A stretch of 62,595 nucleotides of DNA from Alphaproteobacteria bacterium. GTDB taxonomy: Bacteria; Pseudomonadota; Alphaproteobacteria; Bin95. The stretch's first letter is position 1. Each line of letters starts with the position of its first letter. Below the pieces are notes generated by a model, which saw only the letters and a program-made list of their open reading frames with translations, searched no databases and was not told where the DNA came from. Below are positions 1-7,963 of the stretch, in pieces. The DNA lies in NCBI GenBank assembly GCA_030833925.1, contig JAURGE010000010.1:1-62595 (forward strand), written 5' to 3'. A program made the translations under genes and the position numbers.

Positions 1-263
1 GCTGCTAATTCACTCGTATTAGCAAGCCGGCGGAAGGCAACAAAGCAAGCAACAAATAGTGCAGCGGGTATGGCAAGACCAAGATAGTGGGGTATCAAAC
101 TTTTCATTATGTCGAAAACGTAGCCAACAGAGCCATTGTTTTCACCAACAAGGTCTATGACCCTTATCGTTCTTTCTAACATCAACAGCAGCATCGACCC
201 TGCCAGTGCAGCGCAGAACGTTGGTATCAACAAACCAAAAATATAACGATCAATACGATCCAT
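1..263 (-). CDS. LptF/LptG-family permease, N-terminal part (cut by window edge)
   Basis: An open frame runs on the minus strand from ATG at 263 off the left edge, giving 87 complete codons. It begins MDRIDRYIFG, followed by a membrane segment (about residues 9-28), a short RTIRVIDLV stretch, a second membrane segment (about 60-75) and the motif FRRLANTSELAA. This layout matches the start of the LptF/LptG (YjgP/YjgQ) family, the inner-membrane permeases that extract lipopolysaccharide for transport. The gene is divergent from the lipid-type genes starting at 380, with about 116 bp between them. Whether it moves LPS or another lipid cannot be told from this fragment; the neighbours make another lipid plausible. 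Confidence 0.85.
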   Translation of the reverse strand, partial: MDRIDRYIFGLLIPTFCAALAGSMLLLMLERTIRVIDLVGENNGSVGYVFDIMKSLIPHYLGLAIPAALFVACFVAFRRLANTSELA

Positions 264-379
264 TATTTAAGAATTCTTAACATGAGTTAGTACGGGTGCG
301 TCACGCTGTAACTTGCGCCGATGTTTGGAGCCCCCTAAACCCCCTGTACCCTTGAATACATTTGAATTGGGTAATCAAA

Positions 380-1135
380 ATGGCTTTATTCCGATCGCAG
401 CTTTGGGATGGACGTAAACATTTTCTGGATCGTATGTCGGTCAGGGATTTGATCCAAGCTTATTTCGCTCACCCAGCGATTCAAGTCTACTTAATAATGA
501 GTCTTGTTTCCATCGGCATAGCCATAGTGTTGTGGCCGGGCGCTTGTACAGCGATTTTATCAGCGGCCTTCACCATGTCAATTTATGGCTTAGTTTGGTA
601 TCTCTTACACCGCTTTGTACTGCATGGAAGTTATTTGTTCCGATCTGCTGTGACAGCTCCGGTCTGGAAACGAATTCATTTTGATCACCACTCTGACCCT
701 AATGATCTTGGTGTTCTTTTCGGGGCATTGCCTACCACTCTTCCAACCATCGCTGTTGCAACCATTCCAGTAGGATATTTTGTTGGTGGTTATGGTGGTG
801 CCTCAGCAGCTTTTGCCGTTGGTCTTCTGATGACTTGTGGATATGAATTTTGCCACTGTATCCAGCATCTCACGTTTAACCCAAAGTGGGGCTGGTTAAA
901 GAAAATTAAACGCTTGCACATGGCCCACCATTTTCACAGTGAAAAGGGCAACTTTGGAATTACCAACTTTTTCTGGGACCGACTGTTTACTTCCTATTAC
1001 GATCGGGTTTCAAAGGTGCCAGCCAGCCCAACGGTTCGGAATTTGGGTTATACTCCCTCACAATACGATCGCTATCCCTGGGTCGCCTCCCTTTCCGGTC
1101 TAAAAAAGGCTGATGCAAAAACTGGAGAGGACTGA
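380..1135 (+). CDS. Fatty acid hydroxylase / sterol desaturase superfamily membrane protein
   Basis: This 251-residue protein is a di-iron membrane hydroxylase by its histidine boxes: HRFVLH (77-82), HFDHH (100-104), HCIQH (159-163) and HMAHH (180-184), set between hydrophobic segments at about 35-75 and 115-155. The family inserts hydroxyl groups or double bonds into lipid chains, sterols or carotenoids at the inner membrane. I start at ATG 380 rather than the in-frame TTG 362 because family members begin close to this point. Only 2 bp separate it from the acyltransferase gene at 1138, so the two are almost certainly co-transcribed. Its substrate is unknown; a sphingoid or ceramide chain is the best guess from context. 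Confidence 0.88.
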   Translation: MALFRSQLWDGRKHFLDRMSVRDLIQAYFAHPAIQVYLIMSLVSIGIAIVLWPGACTAILSAAFTMSIYGLVWYLLHRFVLHGSYLFRSAVTAPVWKRIHFDHHSDPNDLGVLFGALPTTLPTIAVATIPVGYFVGGYGGASAAFAVGLLMTCGYEFCHCIQHLTFNPKWGWLKKIKRLHMAHHFHSEKGNFGITNFFWDRLFTSYYDRVSKVPASPTVRNLGYTPSQYDRYPWVASLSGLKKADAKTGED

Positions 1136-1137
1136 GC

Positions 1138-2280
1138 TTGAAGGATGTCCGCATCCTCCCCGTTGTTAGCCGAAGGGAGCAAAAAGCTTTTCTTGAAGTT
1201 CCTGCATTTGTGATGTCAGGGGACCCAAATTTCATCGCTCCACTGCATATGGAAGTTGCACAACGGCTCGACCCTAAACGCCATCCCTTCTTCGCCAATG
1301 GGCAGGCAGCGTTCTGGGTTGCAATCGGCGGAAACGGGAACCCTATTGGTCGGATTTCGGCTCAAATTAATAATTCCTACCAAACTAGGTATGGCAACGC
1401 AGAGGGGCACTTTGGATCCATAGTTGGAATTGATGATGCGGATCTTTACAAAAACTTGCTTGAGACAGCAGAGGTTTGGTTAAAAACGAATGGAGCAGTA
1501 TCGGCTGTCGGACCGTTCACTCTCTCGATCAATGAGGAATCGGGTCTTCTTGTAGAAGGTTTTGATACGCCACCTATGCTTATGATGGGCCATGATCCGT
1601 TATGGTCCGGCGACCACATCAAAGCGGCAGGTTATAAACCCGTTAAAGATCTTTTGGCTTACGTTTATGACTCATCTCAAGGCCCCCCGAGCAGGGTTCT
1701 GTCTTTTGGTAAGAAGTTTAAAAGCATCGAAGGAGCAAATATTCGACCATTTAATAAGCGGCAATTTAAACAAGACCTCGCCGCAATTTTGAATGTGTTC
1801 AACGATGCCTGGTCCGAAAATTGGGGTTATGTCCCAATGTCATCAGGCGAAATAAATTCTTTTGCTCACGCAATGCGGGCTATTGCCGATTATGATCTGA
1901 TTTTCATCGCCGAAATAGCAGGACGTCCCGTTGGAATGGCGGTGAGCTTGCCAAACATTAATGAGGCACTCGCTGGTCTCAATGGCGCCCGCGGGCTCGG
2001 AATTTTGCGTTTCTTGTGGCGTCTTAAAGTTGGTGGTGTGAAGTCCGCTCGTGTTTTGTTGATGGGAGTAACCAAAGCCTCGCAAGCTGATATCGCCCTC
2101 GGGCCAGTAATTAGCATGGCTCTGATAAGCGCGTTGGCAGAGGCGCATGGTCGCAAAGGTTATGAGCGAATGGAGCTGTCTTGGATTTTAGATTCTAATG
2201 CACCAATGCGCCGCATAGCAGAGATGGGTGGCGCAAAAATTTACAAAACTTACCGGATCTTTAGGAAGGATTTTGCGTGA
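1138..2280 (+). CDS. GNAT-superfamily acyltransferase-like protein, possible bacterial ceramide synthase relative
   Basis: The 380-residue product starts at TTG 1138, 2 bp after the previous stop. It has the conserved blocks of a large uncharacterised GNAT-like family often misnamed dATP pyrophosphohydrolase: a DPNFIAPLH block near residue 29, RISAQINN near 70, and GPFTLSINEESGLLVEGFD near 125 followed by PPMLMMGHDP. The C-terminal half contains the acetyltransferase-like fold. Bacterial ceramide synthase of Caulobacter is, as far as I recall, a member of the same broad GNAT-type group, which would fit the neighbouring hydroxylase and LptF-like permease. That link is an inference. The nucleotidyltransferase gene overlaps its stop codon (GTGA), indicating translational coupling. 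Confidence 0.8.
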   Translation: MKDVRILPVVSRREQKAFLEVPAFVMSGDPNFIAPLHMEVAQRLDPKRHPFFANGQAAFWVAIGGNGNPIGRISAQINNSYQTRYGNAEGHFGSIVGIDDADLYKNLLETAEVWLKTNGAVSAVGPFTLSINEESGLLVEGFDTPPMLMMGHDPLWSGDHIKAAGYKPVKDLLAYVYDSSQGPPSRVLSFGKKFKSIEGANIRPFNKRQFKQDLAAILNVFNDAWSENWGYVPMSSGEINSFAHAMRAIADYDLIFIAEIAGRPVGMAVSLPNINEALAGLNGARGLGILRFLWRLKVGGVKSARVLLMGVTKASQADIALGPVISMALISALAEAHGRKGYERMELSWILDSNAPMRRIAEMGGAKIYKTYRIFRKDFA

Positions 2281-3044
2281 GCGAGGACTGGACAGCGCTT
2301 GTGCTTGCTGCGAGCCGTGCAGGCGATCCTGTAGCAATAGAAGAAAATGTCAGTAACAAAACTTTAGTTGATGTTCATGGCCGTTCTGTCTTGCAGAGGG
2401 TGATAGATGCGCTGGATGAAGCTCCAAATGTAGGTCGTGTTGTTGTTGCAATTGAAGATGTAAGCCTTATCCGTGGATTGGATCCAAAGCCTGAAGTGAT
2501 AAAAGCTTCGAATAGGGTGGTCGAAACAGTAAGGGCGGCATTAGAACAACTTGGATCGCCCCTTTTGATAGTAACGGGGGATCACGCACTTTTAACGTCA
2601 GAAATGGTTGAAAGGTTTCTCTCTGAATCGCTTAAGGTTGGGGCAGGGGTTTCTGTTGCTATGGCCTCAGAGAGTGTCATCCGACCGGCATACCCGGATG
2701 TGAAACGGACTTATATAAAGTTCGCGGACGGGGGCTATTCAGGATGCAATCTTTTTGCCCTTGCTAGCTCAGGCGCAAACCAAGCTCTAGATTTTTGGCA
2801 TGAGATTGACAGGAACCGGAAAAGGCCATGGGCCTTTTTCAAAGCCATAGACCTCTGGGCCTTTATTTTATATGCCGTGAGGCGGCTCACTCTCGACAAA
2901 GCGATGGATCGACTATCAAAAAAGATTGGGGTCAAGGCTGCTGTTATTAGAATGCCGATGCCCGAGGCCGCTATTGATGTCGACAAAATGTCGGACTTAG
3001 AACTTGTTAGAAAAATTATTGGTGGTCGGCAAAATTCTATTTAA
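2277..3044 (+). CDS. Nucleotidyltransferase family protein (MobA/IspD-like NTP transferase)
   Basis: The product has 255 residues. The N-terminus reads ALVLAASRAGDPVA, a variant of the nucleotide-binding LAAGxGxR loop, followed by NKTLVDVHGRSVLQRVIDAL and the strand LLIVTGDHALLT, which carries the metal-binding aspartate position of the GT-A-like NTP transferase fold. Such enzymes join CTP, GTP or UTP to a sugar or alcohol phosphate. The start GTG at 2277 overlaps the previous stop by four bases, so it belongs to the lipid-type operon. A role in activating a head group (a CDP-alcohol, for example) is inferred from that context. It is not close enough to MobA, IspD or KdsB to be named, and the C-terminal 80 residues match nothing I recognise. 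Confidence 0.82.
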   Translation: MSEDWTALVLAASRAGDPVAIEENVSNKTLVDVHGRSVLQRVIDALDEAPNVGRVVVAIEDVSLIRGLDPKPEVIKASNRVVETVRAALEQLGSPLLIVTGDHALLTSEMVERFLSESLKVGAGVSVAMASESVIRPAYPDVKRTYIKFADGGYSGCNLFALASSGANQALDFWHEIDRNRKRPWAFFKAIDLWAFILYAVRRLTLDKAMDRLSKKIGVKAAVIRMPMPEAAIDVDKMSDLELVRKIIGGRQNSI

Positions 3045-3256
3045 GGCCGCATGAAAGAATAGTCCTCTTCGTCGCCGATATTGGCGGCAATAAAAGAGAG
3101 TTCGTTTTTGGCATCTTCGATGCTTGAAATTTCTGCCAACGCGCTTGCGGCTGTGTCTAGAAGGGCTCTGATTGCAGCCGGTTTGTCCATGTTGGCAGCA
3201 TCGACGTTCTCTATGAAGGCAGTAAACTTATTGCGCGCAAATTCTGAGGGAGTCAT
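3041..3256 (-). CDS. Small conserved-looking acidic helical protein of 71 residues, function unknown
   Basis: I do not recognise this protein. It is rich in alanine and acidic residues, predicted helical, with no signal peptide or membrane segment, and ends EEDYSFMRP. Its ATG lies 18 bp after the stop of the DUF2889 gene on the same strand, which supports a two-gene operon. The 3' end overlaps the nucleotidyltransferase gene by four bases, tail to tail. An AGGA stretch sits about 13 bases before the start. A 63-residue frame on the opposite strand covers the same bases but has worse context. Being real rests on operon spacing and protein-like composition only. Confidence 0.55.
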   Translation of the reverse strand: MTPSEFARNKFTAFIENVDAANMDKPAAIRALLDTAASALAEISSIEDAKNELSFIAANIGDEEDYSFMRP

Positions 3257-3274
3257 TGATTTGGATTCCTAAGC

Positions 3275-3835
3275 CTACTTTGCAGCAGAGGCTTTGATGC
3301 GGTTCATAATTGGACTTTCATCAGCAAATGCGTAGCAAGAATTTGGAGGGGGACCTTTCCGACGTAGAGCTTCAGATTCTGAAATTCCTGATTGGCGCAA
3401 TTTTTGCTCACGAAAGGCGAAGACCGTCTGGTAGGCGGTCGTTCCGACTGGATAGAGCATCTCCAGCAAATGTGTGCAGCCCTTAGCCCCGCCATAGCGT
3501 TCTTTTACTTGGTTCATCCAGCCTCCCTTTATTCGGAGACCTTTCAGTTGTTTAAATCCCCATGATGCACTGGGGCAAATTTCGTAAGGGCTGTTGCGAG
3601 TGAAAGCTTCAGCCTCGATGATGTTTAGTCTATCATCAATCGTGAGACGGATGGTCATTTCGTGGACTGGATCACCAACCTCTACAAGCCCTCTCCAAGC
3701 ATTTTCAAATGGATATGTTTTCGCATCCAGAAGCGTTCCCTCAATGTCCCAAAGGCCGTCTTCGCGAGCATAGCCGCGGCATTCAACCTTGCGTGTATGG
3801 ATCAGCTTTCGCGGTGTTTCAGGGCTTAGGGTCAT
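3275..3835 (-). CDS. DUF2889 domain protein
   Basis: The 186-residue product carries the DUF2889 signature along most of its length: an opening with paired basic residues (LIHTRKVECRGYAREDGLWDIEG), the LTIDDRLNIIEAEAF strand near residues 66-80, and GGAKGCTHLLEML followed by TTAYQ near 120-135. The function of DUF2889 is not established; it is found mostly in proteobacteria, sometimes next to aromatic or acyl-CoA catabolic genes. It is transcribed away from the flavin monooxygenase at 3965, with about 129 bp for a shared promoter region, and is followed by the 71-residue gene. Size is normal for the family. Confidence 0.85.
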   Translation of the reverse strand: MTLSPETPRKLIHTRKVECRGYAREDGLWDIEGTLLDAKTYPFENAWRGLVEVGDPVHEMTIRLTIDDRLNIIEAEAFTRNSPYEICPSASWGFKQLKGLRIKGGWMNQVKERYGGAKGCTHLLEMLYPVGTTAYQTVFAFREQKLRQSGISESEALRRKGPPPNSCYAFADESPIMNRIKASAAK

Positions 3836-3964
3836 GGTTGCTCAAACTTTTGGATTTTTAATTTGTTTTCAAAATATTCCGCTATTCCAGGTGGTCAATG
3901 TAGATAAGAGAAGACCTGCTATGCTTACGTCGCATGGTTTGGATTGTTTAAAGAGGAAACTATC

Positions 3965-5185
3965 ATGCGAGTGGTAATTGTCGGTGGGGGCGTTGCGGGG
4001 CTTTCATTGGCTTTGGCATTGCGATGCCAAGGCATAGACTATGTCCTTCTTGAACAGGCCCCCAGGTTTGAACCTGTGGGTGCAGGCATTCAGTTAAGTC
4101 CAAACGCAACTCGGACTTTAGGCTACTTGGGGGTGCTGGGGCGATTAGAACCGAAGACTGTTCAGCCTGGTTGTCACCGCTTTGTTGACTGGAAAACGGC
4201 TGAACCACTGCTGACAACCCCTCTGGGGGAGGCTGTGGTAGAAGCTTTCGGTCAACCCTATTTGCATGCTCACCGCGCAGATTTACTTGATTCAATACTC
4301 CAAGAAATTGGCGAGGACGAGCGGATACGCATGTCTGTTCGTGTAATTGCGACTGGACAGAGAGGAAATGGGGCTTGGGCAAAACTAGAAGGTGGTGAGA
4401 CCATAGAAGGAGACATTCTTGTAGCAGCGGACGGAGTCCGAAGTTCTATCAGGGAAGGTCTATTTGAGCCTGAACCACCTCAATTTTCTGGATGTATGGC
4501 CTGGCGTGGTCTAGCATCTGCTTCAATTGCTGAAAAACTTGGCTACAGGAAAGACAGTTATATTTGGTTGGGACCAGAACGAAGTATGGTTATCTACTAT
4601 GTTTCAGGTGGCCAATTATTAAATTGGATTGGCATCGGCCCCTCTGACGGTAACACCTCTGAGAGTTGGACTGCCCAAGGTACAACGGAAGAAGCTTTGC
4701 GAGAGTATGATGGGTGGCACCCGATGGTCCGAAGTTTGATCGAGGGTTCAGCTTCCCCTCACAAATGGGCACTATTCGACAGAAAGCCGCTAGAATCTTG
4801 GGTGCAGGGAAGAATAGTTTTAATCGGAGATGCTGCTCATGCCATGCTTCCTTACCATGCTCAAGGTGCAGCTCAATCCATCGAAGATTGCTGGGTTCTT
4901 GCCCGCCGGCTAGCTTTGGCATCAGATATTGATAACGCTCTAAAAAGTTATGAAATTATAAGGAAAGAGCGGACAGCTAAGGTTCAAGGAGCAAGTCGTG
5001 CAGCTCAAAACCTATTTCATATGTCAGGGAAAACTGCACTTGAACGCCGAAATCAGCGCTTTGCCTCGATGCAGGCAGGAATAGGTAAGGGCTTCCCACC
5101 GGGGCAGGAATGGCTATTTGCATACGATTCTGAAAAGGCGGCGACTAAAGAAGACAGTGATTGGCAGCGTCTAGCGTGGCGTTAG
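3965..5185 (+). CDS. FAD-dependent monooxygenase (salicylate / 3-hydroxybenzoate hydroxylase-like)
   Basis: This 406-residue protein is a group A flavoprotein monooxygenase, which uses NAD(P)H and oxygen to hydroxylate aromatic or heterocyclic acids. Visible features are the FAD-binding GGGVAGLSLALAL loop at residues 7-19, the mid-protein DILVAADGVRSSIR (DG motif, about 156-168) and GDAAHAMLPYHAQGAAQSIED (about 288-308), typical of salicylate and 3-hydroxybenzoate hydroxylases. I start at ATG 3965, which has AGAGGA eight bases upstream, not at the upstream in-frame ATG 3944. It overlaps the convergent phosphatase gene by 15 bp. The exact substrate cannot be read from sequence, and no ring-cleavage gene is nearby. 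Confidence 0.92.
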   Translation: MRVVIVGGGVAGLSLALALRCQGIDYVLLEQAPRFEPVGAGIQLSPNATRTLGYLGVLGRLEPKTVQPGCHRFVDWKTAEPLLTTPLGEAVVEAFGQPYLHAHRADLLDSILQEIGEDERIRMSVRVIATGQRGNGAWAKLEGGETIEGDILVAADGVRSSIREGLFEPEPPQFSGCMAWRGLASASIAEKLGYRKDSYIWLGPERSMVIYYVSGGQLLNWIGIGPSDGNTSESWTAQGTTEEALREYDGWHPMVRSLIEGSASPHKWALFDRKPLESWVQGRIVLIGDAAHAMLPYHAQGAAQSIEDCWVLARRLALASDIDNALKSYEIIRKERTAKVQGASRAAQNLFHMSGKTALERRNQRFASMQAGIGKGFPPGQEWLFAYDSEKAATKEDSDWQRLAWR

Positions 5186-5791
5186 GTTAGTTCCTGATAT
5201 ACGCCAAGCTTCCTGGGAACCAGAGCCTTTTATGTGATCAATTCTTGTTATTGAGCAATTCTCTATGGTGAAAGACAGAGCCGATGAAGGCTTAAGCTGA
5301 AGAGCTAGCGCGATTGCCGCTCGAATTGTGCCGCCATGGGCAGCGATAACAACACTTTTGCCCGCATAAGTTCGGGTCATTTCTTGAATTGCTGGGTTCA
5401 CACGCAAACAAAGATCATTGAAACTTTCGCCACCAGGAGCACGTTTTTCGGCTTCGAGCATCCAGAACTGCGGCCAGGGTCCACCATTAGGAAACACATC
5501 CTTGATTGGCTTTCCATGCCAATCTCCTAGGGATTGCTCGTTGAGTCTGCTGTCAGTTGGGATATTTCTTGGAATATCCTTCCTTCCTTGTTTTCGGACC
5601 GCTTCAAGCGTTTGGGCTGTTCTTGAAAGGCCCGAGCAGATGAAAATTGCAGGGGAAGGCAGCATTTTTGATAAGGCGTTATAAGTAGGGTCGTGACTAG
5701 TATCTGCATCGATTTCAGCGCCGCCATAGACCAGTCCGCCATTGTCGACTACTGGAGCATGTCGTAACCACCAGAACTGTGTCGTCGTCAT
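5171..5791 (-). CDS. Histidine phosphatase family protein, likely alpha-ribazole-5'-phosphate phosphatase
   Basis: The 206-residue product has the phosphoglycerate mutase-like fold. The phosphoacceptor His11 sits in LRHAP (usually RHG), Glu85 in RLNEQSLGDWHG is the likely acid, and the second histidine is His152 in AAHGGTIRAA. It is divergent from cobT with only 60 bp between the starts. That pairing is the usual one for CobC, which removes the phosphate from the alpha-ribazole phosphate product of CobT during B12 lower-ligand assembly. Assignment as CobC rests on that context; sequence alone says histidine phosphatase. The 3' end overlaps the monooxygenase gene by 15 bp. Confidence 0.85.
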   Translation of the reverse strand: MTTTQFWWLRHAPVVDNGGLVYGGAEIDADTSHDPTYNALSKMLPSPAIFICSGLSRTAQTLEAVRKQGRKDIPRNIPTDSRLNEQSLGDWHGKPIKDVFPNGGPWPQFWMLEAEKRAPGGESFNDLCLRVNPAIQEMTRTYAGKSVVIAAHGGTIRAAIALALQLKPSSALSFTIENCSITRIDHIKGSGSQEAWRISGTNLTPR

Positions 5792-5851
5792 CTTAAACCC
5801 TTGGTATATGTTGAATTCAAAATTTTCATTGCCGAATAAGGATCATAGCGT

Positions 5852-6874
5852 ATGGCAGGTAGCAATGTAGCCCAGCCCGAAGTTTCATTAGCTGAGATTG
5901 CAGCTTTAGTTCGAGAATTTCCAGGTCCGGATCTTGAAAGTGCAACTAAGTTACTGGAACGTGACCGATTGTTAGCTAAGCCAAAAGGTGGTCTTGGGCG
6001 TTTAGAAGCTCTGGCGGAGTGGCTTGCCACTTGGCAGGCCCGTCATCCACCAAAGCTAGAAAGACCAGCGGTATGCATTTTTGCTGGCAATCATGGCGTC
6101 GCTTTATCAAGACAAATTTCCTCGAGAACGAGTGTCGCAACGGCAAAAAAGGTTGCTGGCTATAGTGCTGGTTTGGGTGCTGTTAATGCAATTTCACAGG
6201 CTCTTGATGCAGATCTTCGCGTGTTTGAGCTTGCGCTCGATTCACCAACGGCTGATTTTACAATTTCACCTGCTATGGACGATGCTGACTGCGCGAAAGC
6301 AATGGCTTATGGCATGATGTCTGTTGAGCAGGGTGTTGATGCAATAGTTCTTGGACAGGTGGGCGTGGGGGGCGACGTCTCTGCAGCTGCTTTATTTGCA
6401 GCCCTGTATAATGACGAGCCAGCTCACTGGTTGGCAGAGGAAGGCGAGCTCAAAAATAGTAAGGTTCAAGCTGCATTGGCAGGTATTGAGTTGCATGGCA
6501 ACAAAGGAATTTCGCCATTTGAACTTTTGGCAAGTTTGGGTGGTCTCGAGATTGCTGCTATGGCCGGGGCCATAGTCGCTGCTCGGATGGGGCGCGTGCC
6601 CGTTATTTTAGATGGGATTGTTCCTGCAGCAGCCGCTGCCGTCATAGAAAAACAGGTGCCTGGCGGATCTAGGCACTGTATTCTTGGACACGTGGGAGCT
6701 TCTTCTGCTGAACAGCGTCTCTCAAGACTTTATGCTCTACCCCCCGTTCTAGAACTCGGCATGAGTATAGGAGAAGGAGCTGGAGCAGCACTAGCCGTTC
6801 AAATTCTTCGAGCTGCTGCTAACTGTTATGGAAATATGGGTACGCGAGCTGAACTGGGTAAAAATTTTCATTAG
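5852..6874 (+). CDS. cobT: Nicotinate-nucleotide--dimethylbenzimidazole phosphoribosyltransferase
   Basis: CobT transfers ribose phosphate from nicotinate mononucleotide to dimethylbenzimidazole, giving alpha-ribazole phosphate for the B12 nucleotide loop. The 340-residue protein has KPKGGLGRLEALA near residue 47, FAGNHGVALSRQ near 77, and the C-terminal GMSIGEGAGAALA with the catalytic glutamate at about position 308. FAGNHGV replaces the common FAGDHGV, and the following stretch is divergent, but length and motif order are normal. ATG at 5852 gives a natural start. It faces trpS with 24 bp between the two stops. Presence of cobT implies that this organism makes or remodels cobalamin; no cobalamin riboswitch was seen upstream. 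Confidence 0.93.
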   Translation: MAGSNVAQPEVSLAEIAALVREFPGPDLESATKLLERDRLLAKPKGGLGRLEALAEWLATWQARHPPKLERPAVCIFAGNHGVALSRQISSRTSVATAKKVAGYSAGLGAVNAISQALDADLRVFELALDSPTADFTISPAMDDADCAKAMAYGMMSVEQGVDAIVLGQVGVGGDVSAAALFAALYNDEPAHWLAEEGELKNSKVQAALAGIELHGNKGISPFELLASLGGLEIAAMAGAIVAARMGRVPVILDGIVPAAAAAVIEKQVPGGSRHCILGHVGASSAEQRLSRLYALPPVLELGMSIGEGAGAALAVQILRAAANCYGNMGTRAELGKNFH

Positions 6875-6898
6875 GTAAATTCCGTAAAATACTGAGCT

Positions 6899-7900
6899 CT
6901 ATACCCCAAGAAACCCGACTAACTCTTTCGTGCGTTTTAAAATCGGGCCGGCTACCTTCTCTGCACGATCAACGCCATCAACGATCATGCGGTCAATTTC
7001 GGCTGGGTCGGCAAGGAGGCGACGCATTTCACTTGTGATTGGAGCGAGAACAGAGACAGCAAGATCTGCTAGTGCAGGCTTGAAATGTCCGAACCCTTTG
7101 CCGCCAAACTCATTAAGCACCTCGGGTGCTGTTTTGTCACAAAGCGCAGCGTATATTCCAACCAGGTTAGCGGCTTCAGGTCGACCCTCAAGTCCCTTCA
7201 CCTCGTTTGGTAACATTTCTGGATCAGTTTTAGCTCGCTTGATTTTTTGGGCTATAGCATCCGCATCATCGGTAAGGTTGATGCGCGACTGGTCTGAAGT
7301 ATCGGATTTGCTCATCTTTGAAGTGCCGTCGCGCAGGCTCATGACCCTGGTTGCCTCTCCAAATATTTGAGGTTCCGGCAAGGGAAAAAAATCTTCTCCA
7401 AATTGATTGTTAAAAGCTCCAGCGATATCTCGAGCGAGTTCAAGATGTTGTTTTTGATCCTCGCCAACGGGAACATGCGTTGCATGGTAGAGAAGAATGT
7501 CAGCTGCCATCAGAACTGGGTAACCGAACAGGCCAAGGCTCGCTTGCTCCCTTCGTTTACCTGCCTTTTCTTTAAACTGTGTCATCCTGTTCAACCAACC
7601 TAATGGCGTGATGGTTCCAAGGATCCAAGAAAGTTCAGCGTGATAACCGCCAAGAGCTGATTGGTGGTAGATGGCGCAGCGTTTTGGATCTACACCGGAC
7701 GCTATGTAAGCGGCTGTTACTTCTCTAGTTGCCCGGCGTAATTCCTCTGGGTCTTGGGGTACAGTAATTGCATGCATGTCGACGATGCAGAAAAAGCACT
7801 CGTAATCGTGTTGCAAAGCAACCCAGTTGCGAACAGCGCCCAAGTAATTTCCAAGGTGCAGGTTCCCGGTGGGCTGCATGCCGGAGAAAATGCGTTTCAT
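6899..7900 (-). CDS. trpS: Tryptophanyl-tRNA synthetase
   Basis: This cytoplasmic class I synthetase charges tRNA-Trp. In 333 residues it shows the N-terminal [18 protein letters not shown] with the HxGH-type signature (HLGN, about residues 15-18), the tryptophan-pocket region [16 protein letters not shown] (about 143) and the KMSKS loop at about 196-200. Length is normal for the bacterial TrpRS. It lies 63 bp downstream of murJ on the same strand, an arrangement common in Alphaproteobacteria, and is probably read from the murJ promoter. Nothing unusual was seen. Confidence 0.97.
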   Translation of the reverse strand: MKRIFSGMQPTGNLHLGNYLGAVRNWVALQHDYECFFCIVDMHAITVPQDPEELRRATREVTAAYIASGVDPKRCAIYHQSALGGYHAELSWILGTITPLGWLNRMTQFKEKAGKRREQASLGLFGYPVLMAADILLYHATHVPVGEDQKQHLELARDIAGAFNNQFGEDFFPLPEPQIFGEATRVMSLRDGTSKMSKSDTSDQSRINLTDDADAIAQKIKRAKTDPEMLPNEVKGLEGRPEAANLVGIYAALCDKTAPEVLNEFGGKGFGHFKPALADLAVSVLAPITSEMRRLLADPAEIDRMIVDGVDRAEKVAGPILKRTKELVGFLGV

Positions 7901-7963
7901 TAGATTGGAACTCTCTTGAATGAGGGGACTGCTCGGACTTATCGGGCCGCAAGTATGGTCGCG

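Noticed and set aside
3081-3272. A 63-codon plus-strand frame antisense to the 71-residue gene
   Set aside because: It has no ribosome-binding site or operon context, and the opposite-strand frame has better spacing after the DUF2889 gene.
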